From the NCBI GenBank assembly GCA_038562375.1, contig JBCFAY010000012.1, forward strand, positions 36,139 to 100,138: a stretch of DNA of 64,000 nt, written 5' to 3'. Below are positions 61,902-64,000 of the stretch, piece by piece (the stretch's first letter is position 1; the number at the start of each line of letters is the position of its first letter). A model generated the notes under the pieces. That model saw only the letters and a list, made by a program, of their open reading frames with translations, was not told where the DNA came from and did no database searches. The DNA is from JBCFAY01 sp038562375. Its GTDB lineage: Bacteria; Bacillota; Clostridia; Christensenellales; CAG-138. A program made the translations under genes and the position numbers.

Positions 61902-62753
61902 CTATCCCTTTTTCGAGACGCGCCATACCGACAGCACATAGAACAGCACGGCCGTACCGAAGAGGATCAGCAGGCTGGTCATCGCCGAAACCTCCTGGCC
62001 CCCGAAGCGCATGGATACGCCCATCATCTCCCGGAAGCCGTCCACAACCTCCGAAGGCGCGCCGGCAAACGCTTCGGCCAATGGCGCTTCCATCATGACC
62101 TGCCGCAAAAGCAGCGCCGCGTGCGAGATCGGGAAGACCTTGATCACATACTGCACGGCCTCGGGCAGCATGCCCATCGGCAGATAGATGCCCGTAAGAA
62201 AACCGATGGTCGTTCCGATCACGGTGCTCGCCGTGCCGAACGCATTCTGGCTTTTAAAAAACGAAACGAGGAAAAATGTCATCGAAGTGCTCGTGAATGT
62301 CGAGAGCAACACCAGGCCGAGCACCTTGAGCAGCGTCAAAACGCTCATGAGATGTCCCCCGCTCGAGACGATGTACAGCTCCATCAGCACCAGGGCGACG
62401 AGCGACATGATTACGCCGATCAGATAGGAGCCTCCGATATACCCGCCCGCAACGGCGCCCTTTGTTAAAGGCGAAGACTGGAAATCCTTGATGGTCTTTT
62501 TGACCTTATCGTCGACCATCGTGCCGAATGCGCCCATCGTCGTGGTCAGGGACGTGACGGCCAAAAGCCCGGCCATAATCCAGCTGTTCATCAAAACACG
62601 GGCATTCGGGACATTTGGAAGGTTGTTTACCCACATATCGCCGAGGAAGAGCGCATACAGCCCGATGATCATGAATACCGCGAGCAGCGAGAAAAACACC
62701 GAGCTTTTATCCCTGAAAAAAACCAAGAGGTTCCTTTTCGTAAACTGTATCAT
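61902..62753 (-). CDS. ABC-2 type exporter permease
   Basis: This 283-residue membrane protein has about six helices and the ABC-2 family layout, with the TIKDFQSSPLTKGAVAGGYI coupling segment and GFLTGIYLPMGMLPEAVQYVIKVFPISHAA near the last helices. ATG 62753 overlaps the TGA of the ATPase gene (ATGA), so the two are coupled. Such DrrAB-like pairs export drugs, lipids or other hydrophobic compounds; the cargo is unknown. Confidence 0.9.
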   Translation of the reverse strand: MIQFTKRNLLVFFRDKSSVFFSLLAVFMIIGLYALFLGDMWVNNLPNVPNARVLMNSWIMAGLLAVTSLTTTMGAFGTMVDDKVKKTIKDFQSSPLTKGAVAGGYIGGSYLIGVIMSLVALVLMELYIVSSGGHLMSVLTLLKVLGLVLLSTFTSTSMTFFLVSFFKSQNAFGTASTVIGTTIGFLTGIYLPMGMLPEAVQYVIKVFPISHAALLLRQVMMEAPLAEAFAGAPSEVVDGFREMMGVSMRFGGQEVSAMTSLLILFGTAVLFYVLSVWRVSKKG

Positions 62754-63664
62754 TCGCGGATCTCCTTTCCCGTTATGCCGATAAACGCGTCGTCCATCGT
62801 GCCGTTGACAACCTCGAATCCACCGATGTATGATTTGCATTTTTCGATGATCGGCAGCGAGTCGAGCGTCGACGCGAGCTTAAGCACGACCTGATCGGAC
62901 GCGTTCGTATAGGAAAGCTTGAGTTCATCCAGCGTTTGGAGAAGCCCCGGCCTATCCTTTGGGAAAAGCCGCAATTGATCGCTCGCATAACGCTCCTTCA
63001 ACTCCGTGGGAGACCCTCTGGCGACGAGCACGCCGTCGTCGATCACAGTGACGTAATCGGCCTGCGCGGCTTCCTCCATGTAATGTGTGGTAAGGAAAAT
63101 GGTCATGCCGGTTTCCCGCTGCAGGCTCTGTATCGTCTGCCAGACGCTCTGACGCGTCTGCGGGTCGAGGCCGGTAGTCGGCTCGTCCAGAAACATGATC
63201 TTCGGGGTGTTGATCAGCGCCCGCGCGATATCCGCCCTGCGGCGCTGCCCGCCGGAAAGCTTGCCGTACGGACGCTTGAGAAGATCGGATATCCCGACCA
63301 CATCCGCCACCCGCTTTACATTCCCCTTGTGCACCGTGCCGGCATCGCTGTAGAAGCTGCCGCGGATCCTGAGGTTTTCCTCCACGGTAAGCAAATCGTC
63401 CAGCAGATGATCCTGAAACACCGCGCCGATGATCCTGCGGATCTGATCGTCCTGCCTGCCCAGTTCGAAGCCGTCGATCGCCACGCTGCCCGCATCCGGC
63501 TTTAAAAACGTGCAGATCATGTCGATCGTGGTGGATTTGCCCGCGCCGTTCGGCCCGAGAAACGCGAAGAGTTTCCCGCGTTCCACATAGAAGCTGATGT
63601 CCTTGACCGCTTGCACCTTGCCGTAAGATTTTTTCAGCCCGTTTGCCTCGATAATCTTATCCAT
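62750..63664 (-). CDS. ABC exporter ATPase, DrrA-like
   Basis: This 304-residue ATPase has Walker A GPNGAGKST (37-45), signature LSGGQRRRADIARAL, Walker B IMFLDEPTTGLD and switch His in LTTHYMEEA. The C-terminal ~80 residues form the extension typical of DAN/DrrA-type exporters. It is the first gene of the exporter pair. Upstream a TTGACA at 63779-63774 may be its -35 region. Confidence 0.92.
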   Translation of the reverse strand: MDKIIEANGLKKSYGKVQAVKDISFYVERGKLFAFLGPNGAGKSTTIDMICTFLKPDAGSVAIDGFELGRQDDQIRRIIGAVFQDHLLDDLLTVEENLRIRGSFYSDAGTVHKGNVKRVADVVGISDLLKRPYGKLSGGQRRRADIARALINTPKIMFLDEPTTGLDPQTRQSVWQTIQSLQRETGMTIFLTTHYMEEAAQADYVTVIDDGVLVARGSPTELKERYASDQLRLFPKDRPGLLQTLDELKLSYTNASDQVVLKLASTLDSLPIIEKCKSYIGGFEVVNGTMDDAFIGITGKEIRE

Positions 63665-63894
63665 ACTCTACCTCGCGACATGACATAATACCGCGCCGAC
63701 TTTAAACCGGCGCGCGCTCAGCCCCGCCTGCTAAAGCGGCGCAGCCCTTTTTTCATTATGGCACGCGCCAAAGTGTCAAGCAACAATAAATACCATGATG
63801 AAACAACTTTATTTATTTGGAGAAATAATCGCTATTGCGATTTGGCCGGGCGTACAAAAAAGGCGGCGGGAAAATTCGCCTGAACCAGTAAGAT
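63665..63894. other. spacer between the ABC exporter and the IS-like end
   Basis: About 230 bases without a gene. They probably hold the exporter promoter and, to the right, the host side of the insertion sequence at the window edge. Confidence 0.4.
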
Positions 63895-64000
63895 AAAAGT
63901 AGACATTATCAAAAAGATGGTGTCTACTTTTGATATAAGGGGGGAAAAGGAGATGGCGAAGAAAGGGCAGAAGTTTAGGAAGTGGAGTTTTGAGGAAAAG
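63895..64000 (+). mobile_element. left end of an IS3-like insertion sequence (cut by the window edge)
   Basis: An 11-base inverted repeat (AAAAGTAGACA at 63895-63905 and TGTCTACTTTT at 63921-63931) precedes a transposase-like start. The rest of the element lies beyond the window. The outer terminal repeat boundary is not certain. Confidence 0.6.
63953..64000 (+). CDS. start of an IS3-family transposase OrfA (partial)
   Basis: GGGGAAAAGGAG precedes an ATG and 16 codons (MAKKGQKFRKWSFEEK) before the sequence ends. The basic opening and the SFEEK run are typical of IS3-group OrfA proteins, whose helix-turn-helix follows. Only the N-terminus is visible, so the family call rests on few residues. 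Confidence 0.6.
   Translation, partial: MAKKGQKFRKWSFEEK

Noticed and set aside
1..64000. CRISPR array
   Set aside because: No regularly spaced identical repeats were seen; the only short tandem repeat is CCTTA at 5882-5900.

Overview
The window looks like about 64 kb of a chromosome from an endospore-forming, anaerobic member of the Clostridia with fairly high GC. Supporting signs are a canonical forespore sigma factor (sigG), Firmicutes-type RNA regulation (a Trp T-box, a SAM-I riboswitch and a yybP-ykoY manganese riboswitch), AGGAGG ribosome binding sites, a mannose-family PTS with an HPr that keeps Ser46, and an anaerobic oxidative-stress set (rubrerythrin, PerR-like regulator, ferritin, bacterioferritin). 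A Christensenellales-like host is possible, but that is inference.

Layout. 0-5.1 kb: a BMP-family nucleoside ABC transporter (lipoprotein, double ATPase, two permeases), more AT-rich than what follows. 5.1-7.3 kb: a CobW-type GTPase lacking its P-loop half, then a URO-D methyltransferase fused to a thioredoxin-like domain. 7.3-10.8 kb: a stripped Tn916-type integration module (sigma-like protein, excisionase, integrase) that runs into an intact tRNA-Leu(UAA), followed by the 5' half of a second tRNA-Leu. 10.9-20.5 kb: a YdcF-like protein, T-box-controlled trpB2, a cadmium/lead/zinc efflux unit (cadC, separate HMA protein, P-type ATPase) with a clear operator, ferritin, and a two-gene cobalamin-dependent methionine synthase. 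20.6-26.2 kb: mgtC and a carbohydrate ABC importer with a sugar isomerase. 26.3-35.0 kb: a self-contained PTS operon (aldolase, dehydrogenase, IIA, IIB, IIC, IID, HPr, EI), divergent from a PucR-type regulator. 35-48.9 kb: an orphan substrate-binding lipoprotein, a MecA-like PBP, rsmA, a cloverleaf-forming inverted-repeat element, an amidohydrolase, a very Cys/Trp-rich small protein behind a sigma-K-like promoter, a 2-hydroxyacid dehydrogenase, a Pit phosphate transporter pair, D-serine dehydratase, riboswitch-controlled mntP and a two-subunit fumarase. 49-64 kb: a DUF2089 pair, an ABC-F protein, a SLOG protein, rubrerythrin/perR, sigG, a membrane acyltransferase with a TtcA-like enzyme, bfr, SAM-riboswitch metK, vanY-like peptidase, a possible small RNA, a TIM-barrel protein, a YegP-like protein, an ABC-2 exporter, and the first bases of an IS3-like element.

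The most unusual features are the integrase/tRNA-Leu junction with its half tRNA, the cloverleaf inverted-repeat element that supplies the last codons and stop of rsmA, the Cys/Trp-rich protein with a sigma-K-like promoter, the URO-D/thioredoxin fusion next to a beheaded CobW gene, and several small ORFs or RNAs with good expression signals but no recognisable family. No rRNA genes or CRISPR arrays were seen.
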